Below, piece by piece: positions 41,401 to 52,351 of a DNA stretch of 64,000 nt. The position numbers were made by a program, and so were the translations under genes. This DNA is from Utricularia gibba (Eukaryota; Streptophyta; Magnoliopsida; Lamiales; Lentibulariaceae), in contig NEEC01000011.1 in assembly GCA_002189035.1 (NCBI GenBank), positions 1,984,001 to 2,048,000 of the forward strand, in the 5' to 3' direction. The notes under the pieces were generated by a model that saw only the letters and a list, made by a program, of their open reading frames with translations, was not told where the DNA came from and made no database searches. Each line of letters begins with the position of its first letter. Positions within the stretch are counted from its first letter, which is position 1.

Positions 41401-44400
41401 AATGGTGAGCATGACAACAGAACAAGCCATACACAGAGAGGTCAATGAGCTGAGGGTGAACAAAAAAATGACTATTACATATGAAAATAAAACCGAGATA
41501 AAAGGGGTGTAAAACACAATATTAATAAGAGATCCTTCAAGAGTTGGAGACGTAAAGAAAGAGCACAAAGAAGAAGAAAGAGTTTAGGCAATCAAATCTC
41601 CAATACCTAAAAAATTTAGTTTACATTTCAGATATCATTGTGATACGAGGAATTTAGGATTAAACACTTACTGGAAACGCCAAGTCAAACAAGGTGGTCT
41701 GGTTGGCACCAAATTTTGTGAACAGCAAACCACCTGGATGTGACTGCAACAAAAGCAAATGCTAAACATCACTAGATATTTCAATGGGCCCGCTACTGCA
41801 TCAACTGATCACACAGAAATAAATGAAGTGGATAAATCAATCGGGCTGAATGCATGAGCACTATTATGGGCACGGCTAGGGATGAAGAAGGCTAAAATGG
41901 GAAAAGTTATCTCATTCCTTTTATGTAGGAACTAGTATTTAACTCACTATGGACTTGGTGGTTTTTACGCAGTCATGAATTTCCAGAAAGAAATTGGCTA
42001 TGATTTTCTTCCTCCACGGTAGAGGAGTCTGTTTTCCCTTCCACTATAAATCATCTCTACCAGGGACATGTGCACGAGTGCTGATTTACCTTCAACTACA
42101 CGGGTTAAAGATGGGCACTCCCCACATTATCACCAAACTGCTTGAACAAACTGCTAGAAAATGAATCTAAAATAAACCTACGTTGAAGTTCAAGCATCAG
42201 GCAATGCATCTCCCAGCAAAGAAGAATAATTTGTATAACCAACAATGCCCCAAGAATGGATAGCATGAAGACTTGTACCTTTTCCTTACGGTTGTCACTT
42301 TGAGTGTGCGAACCAATAATCACAACATTATTGGGAAGCTTCTCCAGCTTCATCTTAAATAATGCGTATGTTTCTGAATTTCGAGCCATGAACTTTTCTG
42401 CATCTTTCATAAACAATATGAACGGGAAATCTCGACTCGCATCAAATACAACCTAGTAATTTAGATTGGAAGCATTAGCACAAGGGAGAACAAAGCTTAA
42501 TACCCAAATTACATGAACAGCATAGAATTTCTACCTGAAACATAGTGTTAATCAATAACTTGTCATGATCCTCCAAACCTGAAGCATCCACACGAAGCTC
42601 AGAGGCTGGAAGCAAAAAAACAGCAGATCGAAATGTTACAAAGCTAGTACTCCAAAAGAAGAGAATGTAGAATCATAATGCGTTCATGTATGACCATTGC
42701 AGAAAAATCCATATCCACTTTCACATAGACCCCCAAAATCAACACCATCCTGCATGGATTTATCAAATCTGACACCAATTTTGGATGAAGGATTGTCCTC
42801 AAAAGGCAGAAGAACCTTCCCTTGCATTCCCGGAGTTGGGCCCCTAAAGGTTACGATGATGTGAGGCAATTTATATAACACACATGAAAACATACACTGG
42901 TATACATAAGCAAATACATAGACACTATAATATCCCTACGCGACTATGGCTTCAGAAACAAAGAGAGAAAGAAATTACTTTCAGTGTAGAATTATAGCAT
43001 CACCCAATATCCAAAAAAAATATGCTCACACAATTCAGTCATTGGTTATCACCCACTAAGCCCGCTAAATGTTGGGTTAGGATTGATAGCCTCAAGCTCA
43101 TAAAGTAAATGGCAAATGCATACGAGTTACTCTAATTACACTACATCAATATGCAATAACATATAGTGCTCTGCCTTATGAGAGATATAACCAAGAGCAA
43201 CACAGAAATTGCGCATGAAAATCATTATGCAATGGGAGTTTGTGATGATGGAGAGTAGCAACTAGGTTTGTTGAATAGGGTACGGTCTCAAGAAAAAGGC
43301 ATTTATGTGGGATTGAGGATGCAGGAAGACAGTTTGCAACAGAAATACACTAACTGATGTACCCAGCCACTTTTATCATTATGGCTTGATGAAGGGTTAT
43401 AAAAAACGCCCAATTTTCACTCAGATATACACTTGAGTGTGAAATCCATATCTAAATTCCACAACATTCTTCCAGAAATGATCTACTAATGAATCCATAT
43501 CCATTTTTCCAGAATAAAAGCATGGCCATTGGTCGGGTATCACATGTCCAGTTCGTTAAATATCAGAGTTACCTGGAAGAACAAAACAGCCCACCAGAAG
43601 CTGCCCCAACAAATTTGACTCGATCACCTATAATTTCCATTCCCAATAAATGAAGATAAAAAAAACAAGCATGCGTGTACACATGTAAAAACTCCCTATT
43701 GATACTAATATAAGAGAAACGTGGAGGCATGAATGCATACCAACTCTGAATGGACGGCTTTTAGAAGTGCCCACTGAGGGAATGCTGTCAACTTCCATCT
43801 TAGTATGGGATTCCATGCAATGTCGGACACTCACAGAAGAAGAGGTATCTGCTCCACCAGATCTTAGCCGAGCATCCTCTGCAGCATTTGTAGAACCCAG
43901 AACTTTTTTACTGGTTTCAGAGACTTTTTGTTGAATATCTCTCTTCCTGCGAAGCTCACCATCCTTACAAGAAGCCTGATATTCGAAAGTAAATAAACAC
44001 ATTACAATCCATGTCCTGACATGATGGGCATCAAGAGTTCCAAACCCACCCATTCAGCTACGACTATAAAAATCCACCTGAATTTTGCATGTATGGTCTG
44101 TTTCATGACACACTCATGCCATAAAACTGCACTAGGATGAGAAAAAGCATTCAGACCCAGAAAATGCAGGCCACATATGAGGAAGAAATACATGATATAT
44201 TTGCTGTCATGATTATGTGTATATCTGCCCAGAGATAAATTCCACAACGAGTGTAATATAATCTTACTGCCAAAAATGAATGACTGTCAAAGATGAGCAG
44301 CTTGGCTCCAAAATGATGAGAGAGTGCCTTTGCTAACATCTCCTGGTAGATGTCAGATCCTGAAGGTACAAGGACGTCATTAGGGAAATAAAAATCAATG

Positions 44401-46897
44401 AAGTCTAAAAATAAAGTACAGAAGACCTGGATACCTGCAGGGCCAGATAACAAGATTCTCGGATTCAGGGTGGGCAAGTTGTATGCATATTTCAGTTTCT
44501 CCTTGTGCTTCAATTGTATTAATGAAGCGGCAATTAGCACACTTTTGGTACTGTCACTGCATTTTATAGAGCAGTTAGCCTGTATGACCCTTCAAAAAGC
44601 AGGCTAGATTTGTATATTCTCATCATATTTTCAGATAGAACAAAGAGCAAACCTTAAGTAGTAAGGAAAATTATTAAATGAAACATCTATATCACGCCCA
44701 TCTAAAATTCCTGCGTGTATCTCCTCTGTAAACGTTGAAGCCCTTATAGAAGAATACCCCAATCCCAGTGACGAAGCAGGATCATGCCAATCTCTTTCCT
44801 CCTGAACACAAAAGAACTCTCATTAATACTAAGCATGCCTAATATGCCAAATATTCACAAGAAAATGATAGACGTGTTTTCACAATCCAAATGCATTCAA
44901 TAAATGATTCATCATGAGGTTAAAATAATGCCAACAAGGACCTACATATTCCCCGTTAACTGACATCATCTTCAACTTTAGCACTAGTGGAGAAAAAGAA
45001 GGTTTACTAACAACCTGGAAGGACTAATAGTCATGCACCAATACAGAATTCCATTCTCACACAGGTATGGGATTAGTTCAACCTCAGGGCTGCAAAGATT
45101 TTACCAGCATGCTACATTGTTTACCTCTAAGCCACCTTCTACATTTACATCAAGATGGAGGATTTCACTGGAATTCACTGCATCAATAGGTGTTTGGCTC
45201 CGTAGTTTCGTGGCTGAATTAGCCTCCTGGACATCAAAGTCATCTTCATTTGATGGAGGAGAGGAAGGCTGCTCACCTCCTTGATAAGTTTTATCAATCG
45301 CCTGTGGTGAAGGCTTATCATGCGATAAATCCTGACTAGAAAGGGAAGCAAGAATCGTAGCACCAGCAACTGCTGAAGCATCCCCTGCTCGTCTATGAAC
45401 TTGAACAAATTTTCCTATATTAGACTGAATATCTGATGCAGAAGTCCCGGCAATACCATCATAAGGCAGTTGCTGGAATATCTAGACAAACAAACCAGCT
45501 CCATGTGATCAAATCCCCAAAAAAAGGTAAAAATAAAAAAATCCGTAATGACTAATGAGATACGTACATATGCATGGCTTCCAAGAAAGCCAAAAATTAA
45601 TTCATCCCCAGAATTAAGATTATAAACACTGTTCCTTTCAATTGTTTTTCCATTCACTTGTACACATCCCTTGCTACCACGGCATTCCAGCACTGCAACG
45701 GCTCTACCTTCACGCTGATTATTATCACACAGCAAGCAGAAATGAAAACTACGGAATATCTTAGAAATAATCTGGTTCATGGAATTAAACAGAAACCTCG
45801 AGCATTAATAAGCAGAATTCCATGAGAGGATTTTTTTTAGAGTAGTTTCATTGCATGAATGATTTGAACATTTTCATATAGCTCCTTCCTGATTAATCTA
45901 ACCTCTGGTATGATAGCCAATCACCTCGACACACAGATGCTAAATTCTGAAAGGCAGAGTGAAATGAAAAAAAAACGTACCTCCAAGAGCCTTATGAAAC
46001 ATAAGAGTGCACTAATTGACTGATCTCGAATAGAAAGATGAGCATTTTTGCTTGATCCCACCATGAAACTTGTCGTGAACACTGGAACAGAATTATTCTG
46101 CAAGTGCATACGGATTGCATTAAGCCTTCAAAATAATGATGAAACCAATTCTACTGCATATGATACATGTAACTCTAAATATATATACTCCTGATGGCTC
46201 TGAATCAACTTCAAAATATGCGCAATCACCTGTGGGAATTCCGCAAGTAGTCTACACCAAGGGGATTTTGTTTCATAACATTGCTGATGCTTCCAAGAAT
46301 TGAAGGAGCTTCTACCCTTTCCCAAAATGGCCGCCACACCCCCTAAATTTAAATTTCGAACCAGGGTCAACAATTTCTCACATGTAACAACCTAATTGAA
46401 AAACCTCAACAAATCCCTCAGATTCAAAGCAGATATTCCTAAAAAAAAACCTTCTGAGAGGAACGCGTTGGCAACAGAAACAGAAGGCGTGGAAACTGGA
46501 GCTGTGGCCTCGGCTATGGCTGGACCAGAAATAACAGGAAGATCCAGTTGAACATTTGAGCTCGTTTCCTTTGGATTCTCTGTCGGGGGAGACACCGAAG
46601 CCTTTACGTTATCATTGCTGACATTGGAGGTGGAACTCTCACCCTGCCCACAAACGAAAATAAAAATTTAGATAAAGAAAATCAAGAAACTACTCAAATC
46701 AACACTAGAAACTCTAGAAACACAAAAAAATAAGCCAAAGAACAAGTTTTCTTCTTGATGAGATAAAAAGAAAGAGAAAAAAATTAAAAAAAAAGTGCCT
46801 TCTGACGCTTGGGAGAAGACGGTTTGTTAGCCCGCGAGGAAGATCTCTTATTAGAACTCGCCGGCGCCACAGATCCACTTCGCCTCGTCGACACCAT
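38402..46897 (-). CDS. FHA-domain AAA ATPase (At4g02480-like; last exon one base short)
   Basis: Large plant AAA ATPase of the meiotic/spastin-MSP1-like clade, about 1188 residues. 28 exons: 46897-46799, 46643-46451, 46342-46230, 46097-45981, 45714-45568, 45481-45125, 44801-44653, 44556-44435, 44359-44268, 43975-43741, 43627-43573, 42843-42695, 42605-42535, 42452-42279, 41743-41672, 41356-41255, 41177-41088, 40819-40744, 40493-40400, 40321-40252, 40176-39997, 39886-39764, 39671-39588, 39509-39325, 39139-39001, 38929-38870, 38711-38607, 38514-38402. Basic N-terminus (MVSTRRSG), an FHA-like fold around [12 protein letters not shown] and [11 protein letters not shown], then Walker A GPPGTGKT, Walker B VIFVDE, sensor [13 protein letters not shown] and arginine fingers RRLPRR. 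Intron 1 begins GC, not GT. In the last exon GGTGAGGGGGTTCC lacks one G for the family ending in LSYFM (run at 38439-38443). As written, reading continues to 38362. Substrate unknown. Confidence 0.9.
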
Positions 46898-47669
46898 TTC
46901 ACTGTCAAAAGTGGTTGTTCCTCTTCTTACAGCGTAGGTGCGGCGAGAGACGAAGACAAGAACCCAAGAAATGCAGAAGTCATGGATGTATAGTATCCTG
47001 GGGGCGAAATGGAACAACCTTCTTTTATTGGGGCAAAACAGCAAATACCGTATTGTTATTAGTCAATGGATAGATATCCTATGGAGGTCGGCCACCCCAG
47101 GTGGCCCTCGTGCTTATTTTCGCTAGCCGCATCAGCCGCGCGTAGATCACACGTACATGGATGAGTCAACGCATAATAATTCACAACAACCCCTCATTTT
47201 CTGTTAATTGTATATCCACCCACGTCCTAATATAGAAATAAGACCTTACGTTGAATGATTAAATATTATTATTGCACTATTTTCTGGGTGTGTTTTAATT
47301 CCGTACTCTAATGACTAAATTACCCCCACCGTCGTCATCCACTCGGTTTCCTCTAGTTGCAGGTGGACGGCGGCGACGGTGGCACCGGCTCAGGTAGCTC
47401 TTTATCGTCCAACTCCTGCTTTTCATTCATTCACCGCATAGTCGGCATCAATTCCATGCTGATACACACAGCAGGGAGAATAGCAAGGACTCCGGAGCTA
47501 GAAAGGTGATGCATTACTAGAATCCATGCTAACAGAAAATGTTATGTTACAAGCAAGTACCCAACGCCTCCTACGGCTGCGAGTCAAAGACAATGAGGCC
47601 GTGCAGCAGGAGCAGCAAGCAGTTCAACACGTTCCTCGTCTTTCGAGAGCAGGGATGTTGATGAAAAGA
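46898..47669. other. Promoter of the AAA gene and 3' flank of bS21c
   Basis: About 770 bases between two minus-strand genes. Part near 46900-47040 is likely the AAA gene's leader. The segment at 47330-47669 is balanced in composition and probably holds the 3' untranslated region of the ribosomal protein gene. No independent gene seen. Confidence 0.45.
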
Positions 47670-49301
47670 TCAACAATACGGCAACTCTATCCCAAGGTAC
47701 TCCCAGTTATCCGGTTTTGAGTCTTCTTCCTTCGGTTTGCAGCTTTCAACTTTGACACTCTTGTCCACTTTGGGTCGTGGGCGCCTGCGGTAGGAAACAA
47801 GAAACATAACAGTTGAAAGTTCTCTGTCATTCCAAAACTTCACAAAATTTGGGAAGTAGAATGAAAGGCACTCAAGTCCACCGGGTTTAGCTGTATACAC
47901 GTGTGAAAATTCTCTTCTTCTGGTTCGTTTCCATCTACTCACAGTAAAGCCGCAACAAGCACATGCCAACTACATACGAATATATAAGAGCCACTGTGGA
48001 ATAAACTATGCAGTGCGCTGAAAGCCCCTCTTTATGCTTCATCTCCACAGACCACAAACCACCATTCTCACAACTAATCCTCAAGGCAAGTTCAAATGGA
48101 GGTATGGGAAAAGTCTTACAACACCTCTCTATATGTTGATGGGCAGAAGAGCCTCAATGATCACAAGGGTGCAGGCCATGTTATAGGTTCTTTGAGGACA
48201 TGCCGGCACATCACTACTTGAGAATCAAGTGGTCACCTCCCTCTTAACACCCTACCCAACTAGTGCAGGCTCATAAAGAGAAATAAGGTTGTTCTTTACC
48301 CTAATTCCCCTTCATAAAAGTCTAAAATGACATACAGACACAAGAAAATCTAAAATCCAATATATGCAAAGAACGTCATTATAAGCTGACAGCTACAAGA
48401 GCACCTAAAGGCACAATGCGGAAACAACGAAGGGCGATGCATTATCACCCATATATTCAAGATAACAAAGTATCAATGAATTTTTGTCTGGTTTCTCCGT
48501 TCAGGCTTATTTTAGCGATATCTAAGACGACAAAGAATGCAACTTTCTGTTACTTTCAGTAGTGACAATTCTATCTCCTACCCGCCTCATCTATCATTCT
48601 ATGCAACATCCTGATTTCCAAAGAATGTGGCTGTAGTTTCTCTAGAAAAATGGCAACCCCACATTCTCTTAAACACACAAGGATTTAAATGAACAAAACA
48701 TGTCCCGTGACAGAGAAAGATTAGATTTCTCATGATGAGAAGTTGAGACGTACCCAATTTAGAAAGAAGTTGAGTCATAAATGAAATGGGCAACCAGAAA
48801 ACTAAAGAGCTAAGCTTAGCTTCAAAGAATCAACCTTTTCCGGTTTTTTTGGGCTGCTTCTCTTGTCTTCCTTCTCCTTCTCTCCTGCGACGTCTCAAAG
48901 TACCTCCTTCGCTTACACTCCCGAAGAACACCCGCCTTAGAAACCTCCCTTCGGAACCTGCCGATCAGTCTCTCCTCTGGTTCATTGTCTCCCACTATGA
49001 CCTGACAATTGTACGCTGAACTGAAGCATAAAGTATTCGAGTGTGCGAAACAAGGAAACGCCACAGACAGGACATCAAAGTCCTCGGAGCTTTTACGAAA
49101 TGGGATTCCTGCTCTTCGATCGAATACTATTGGTTTGGGTGAAATCATGGGGACAACAAACGAACCATGGAGTTGAGTTTCGACATTGAGAGCTAACTTA
49201 TTTCTCAAACTGGAGTTAGAAGATAGCCCCGCGGCGAATTTCTGCGGCGGGGCACTCGTCTGAGGAACGCCGAAAAGCGGCGAAGGTTTGAAAACCGCCA
49301 T
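47670..49301 (-). CDS. RPS21: Plastid 30S ribosomal protein bS21c
   Basis: Small-subunit protein of the chloroplast ribosome, nuclear-encoded. Two exons, 49301-48835 and 47784-47670, with a 1050-bp intron, giving about 193 residues. The first hundred or so residues (MAVFKPSPLFGVPQTSAPPQ onward, Ser-rich, no early acidics) are a plastid transit peptide plus extension. The S21 core follows: CQVIVGDNEPEERLIGRFRR, then EVSKAGVLRECKRRRYFETS and a very basic tail KTREAAQKNRKR|RPRPK across the splice. The acidic end ..PDNWEYLG matches plant bS21c. I start at MAVFK; an in-frame ATG upstream gives an unlikely 59-residue extension. Phases are consistent. Its intact state means plastid protein synthesis is probably still needed. 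Confidence 0.9.
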
Positions 49302-49798
49302 GAAGTTTGATAACTTCGAGGGAACCCCTGCTGGTGCTCTCTCTGTATATATATATATAGAAAAAATATCGATTAATTGAATGTTTAAAGGAATGCAAAT
49401 CGTATAATCCATGAATCGGTTTCGACTCATGGATGCCTGAGACTTTCTCCGGCTTCCGTCACACAACAACGGCTGCAATTCACCATGACGGTTTCCTTTT
49501 TTGGTTCTGATTTATTGCATCCTCTTCGGCGTAAATGCCGCGCATTCCATGCCATTGAATGTATCAGGTTTTTAGTATTTTTGTTCCTTTGGATTCTTCG
49601 CATTCAGCGCTTCTTCCCGTTTCCTCCAAGCACAAGGTTCTTTATTTTCTAATGTTTGTGATTCCCTTCTTGTTTATTTGGTTTGATCGGAACATGGGCA
49701 ATTGATTTCCTTTTTTTCTTGAGACAGGATCAAGCAAGGTCGATTTTTCCTGCGTGCCTAGTTAACTGTTGAATCGATTATCTTCTTAATAGAGAAGT
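49302..49798. other. Divergent promoter region between bS21c and the C2 gene
   Basis: About 500 bases shared by two divergently transcribed genes. A (TA) run sits at 49345-49360. The stretch at 49500-49798 is T-rich and likely contains the C2 gene's leader. A leader intron there is possible (tttcttgagacag at 49717-49729 looks like an acceptor), but I cannot fix it. Confidence 0.45.
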
Positions 49799-51162
49799 AT
49801 GGGTTCTCCTAGAGCCCAGATGGTTGGCCATTGCCATTCTGATAGTCCAACAAGCAGCTCTTTGATGAATGAGTTACTTGGGTTGCTCCGAGTTCGAGTG
49901 AAAAGAGGTGTAAATCTCGCTGTTCGTGATATGAACAGCAGTGATCCTTATGTTGTTGTCAGGATGGGCAAACAGGTAGCCATTTCTTGTTATTAGACTT
50001 TTTCTTTTGGATTTATATGCAAGGATATTTGAACCTTCCTGGCTGTAAGTTCAACAAGGAGCACCATAACCATTGGGAAAGGCCAATTAGCTGCGCCTCC
50101 TTAAATTACCATCCCTGTTTTGTATTTTCTATATCATGAAATTGTCCATTTTCTTGGAGCTGCTACGCTAAGATGAGGCATGTGCTATTTTCTTGTGATT
50201 CTTGTGTGCTGCAATGTTTTATCTCAACGAAGCATGCCTTGGGAGAGACAATTCGTTGTTTCTTGATGCAAAAAATAGGAAAACTTGTTCTCATGACTCC
50301 TAACATTTGCTTTGGCTATATTCTTTTCATGGAATCTGTGTTTCAGTTCTTTGCTAATGTATCTATACATGATTCAGAGGTTGAAAACTCGAGTGATAAA
50401 AAAAGATGTTAATCCCCAATGGAACGAGGACTTGACACTCTCAGTTTCAGACCCGAGTCATTCTGTTTCCCTGGTGTGCATCTTCTCCTTCCCTTCCAAC
50501 CATCTTTCATTTTATTTCATCTTCATGCTTTCCATTCATTCCTATGAAAACTCGATAATTCATCTGGTAAAAAGAATCATGGCTATAAATCTTCCTATCT
50601 GTGCATCATTGTGTACGAGTGGCTTTTCACTTTATTTCATCTCCATCCTTTCCATTCATTCCCAGAAAACTCGTTAATTCATCTGGTAAAAAGAATCATG
50701 GCTTTGAATCTCCCTATCTGTGCATCATTCTGCATCATCTCGATAATGCTCTCTGTGTTCATGCCTTTGATTCATTCACAAAGCTGATCAGGGAAAAGAA
50801 ACCAAAACACCTGATCATTCATCTGATAATATTCCATAATCATCCCTCTGAACAACGACTGCCCTTTACAGACTGTCTACGACCATGACACATTCAGCAT
50901 GGACGACAAGATGGGAGAAGCAGCGTTAGACATAAAACCATTCATTGAAGCCCTGAAGATGCATCCAGATGGTCTCCCAAACGGCACCATCATCTCCAAG
51001 ATTCAGCCTTCTCGGAACAACTGCCTGGCCGAAGAGAGCTCCATCATCTGGAAAGACGGAAGGGTGATCCAGGACATCTGCCTGAGACTCAAGAATGTCG
51101 AGACCGGAGAAGTTGAGCTTCAGCTCCAGTGGATTGATCTTCCCGGTGCGAAGGGCTTGTAA
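49799..51162 (+). CDS. C2-domain ABA-related (CAR) protein
   Basis: Small single-C2 protein that binds phospholipid in a calcium-dependent way and, in Arabidopsis, recruits PYR/PYL abscisic acid receptors to the plasma membrane. Three exons: 49799-49975, 50378-50473, 50872-51162, 187 residues, slightly longer than typical because of a 20-residue N-terminal extension. The core starts LLGLLRVRVKRGVNLAVRDM, with calcium-loop aspartates in SSDPYVVV and in VYDHDTFSMDDKMG. The CAR-specific insertion is present (IKPFIEALKMHPDGLPNGT, then RNNCLAEESSIIWKDGR), and the family ending LQLQWIDLPGAKGL is intact. Intron 2 contains a 120-bp tandem duplication (separate entry). No frame problem. Confidence 0.93.
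50505..50733. repeat. Tandem duplication of about 120 bp inside an intron
   Basis: The stretch at 50505-50613 is repeated at 50624-50733 inside intron 2 of the CAR gene. Shared landmarks: tttatttcatct, ctttccattcattcc, aaaactcg, aattcatctggtaaaaagaa and tcatggct, then atctgtgcatcatt. Roughly 90 percent identity by eye, with a 2-nt indel. Intronic, so it should not alter the protein. Confidence 0.8.
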
Positions 51163-52040
51163 TCATCCACAGGTTTTGAAGGCAACGCAGGTGCATGTCG
51201 TCTAAGTTGTCTTAGATAGTAAGATTTATTAGTACTTTATAACTTTCATGTATAGGATTTACCAACTACTGAAATATTTCCAAAATTCAACCAAAAATTC
51301 AATTTTTCGAATAGTGATTTTATAATCATGATATAAATTACTTCTTTTTGTGTGGATAATTTTTGTTTATTTTTAACCATAAAAAGCTAAATGTATCTAG
51401 TTTTTAAGTACAAAACTTAAATGATAACTGTCTTATACAATTACTCAAAATATTGAATAGATAAAGTGATCATTCATGTCAATTTAAAGTATACATGTAG
51501 TTATTGATAGCTCATATATTATAATTTTTTAAATAAATCTAAAAATAAGTATTCTGTTGATTTAAAATATTTGACATTTTTTCGATTCCAAATAACCTAT
51601 AGTGCAATATATCATACGACTCTTATAAACCTTTCCAAATGGCCATATCCACATATCATAAAATTAATTCTATTTAATAAATTTTAAAATATCATTTTTT
51701 TTACTAGTGAATGAGCAGATACCAAATTATCAAAGGTAATTTTGTTTATCTTGATCAATTTCCAATGAATAGGGGGTTAATGTAGGTGATCCTTATAGAA
51801 AAATGATATTATTTATTTAATATTTTTTATTTAAATAATAATTATTATTGAGTATGAATTTTCAAAATCTTTTATATAGATTAGACTAAATTTATAATTG
51901 ACAATATTCAAATCATCATTGAATGTAAAATATATTATTATTTATAATTTCTAAACACAAATAATTTGCATGGGGGATGTGGGCTAGGATTTGAAGCTGT
52001 TTGGGCTGCGGCGCAGCCCATTAAATGAAAGCCCTCCGAC
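51163..52040. other. AT-rich intergenic region
   Basis: Downstream of the CAR gene and upstream of the PEAMT leader. AT-rich, with no coding signal or repeat that I can support. The last part (51970-52080) turns GC-balanced and probably holds the PEAMT promoter. Confidence 0.5.
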
Positions 52041-52227
52041 CAAAAGCTGACCCTTTCCTGACATGACAGGCGGAGTCACATGGCGGCTGCTGTCTTAATG
52101 CACGTTTCTGCAGCGAGATTCCCGGCTTATGCGTCCCTGAAGGAGTATTTTATGTTCTAGATCCATTACCTTTGCGGTGATCATCCTTTCTCGGTATTCA
52201 TGCCGCTTCATCGGTAGCCGCATTGGA

Positions 52228-52305
52228 ATGCAGCAAAAAGGGAAATCTTGCAACCGGAGATCGAGGACCTTTTCTAGATCGCGCTTGGCCATCGAGGGCT
52301 GTTGA
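52228..52305 (+). promoter_or_regulatory. Upstream ORF of 25 codons in the PEAMT leader
   Basis: An ORF encoding exactly 25 residues (MQQKGKSCNRRSRTFSRSRL, then AIEGC) ends 46 bases before the PEAMT start. Plant PEAMT genes of the XIPOTL1/NMT1 type are known to carry a conserved 25-residue upstream ORF that represses main-ORF translation when choline or phosphocholine is abundant. The length, position and Arg/Ser-rich make-up fit. Two minute upstream ORFs also precede it: ATG-TTC-stop at about 52151 and MPLHR at 52200-52217. Sequence conservation with other species is from memory and was not checked. Confidence 0.75.
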
Positions 52306-52351
52306 GAAAGTTTGGATCTTGATCGCTGCAATTGTCTTTGATTCATCTCCA

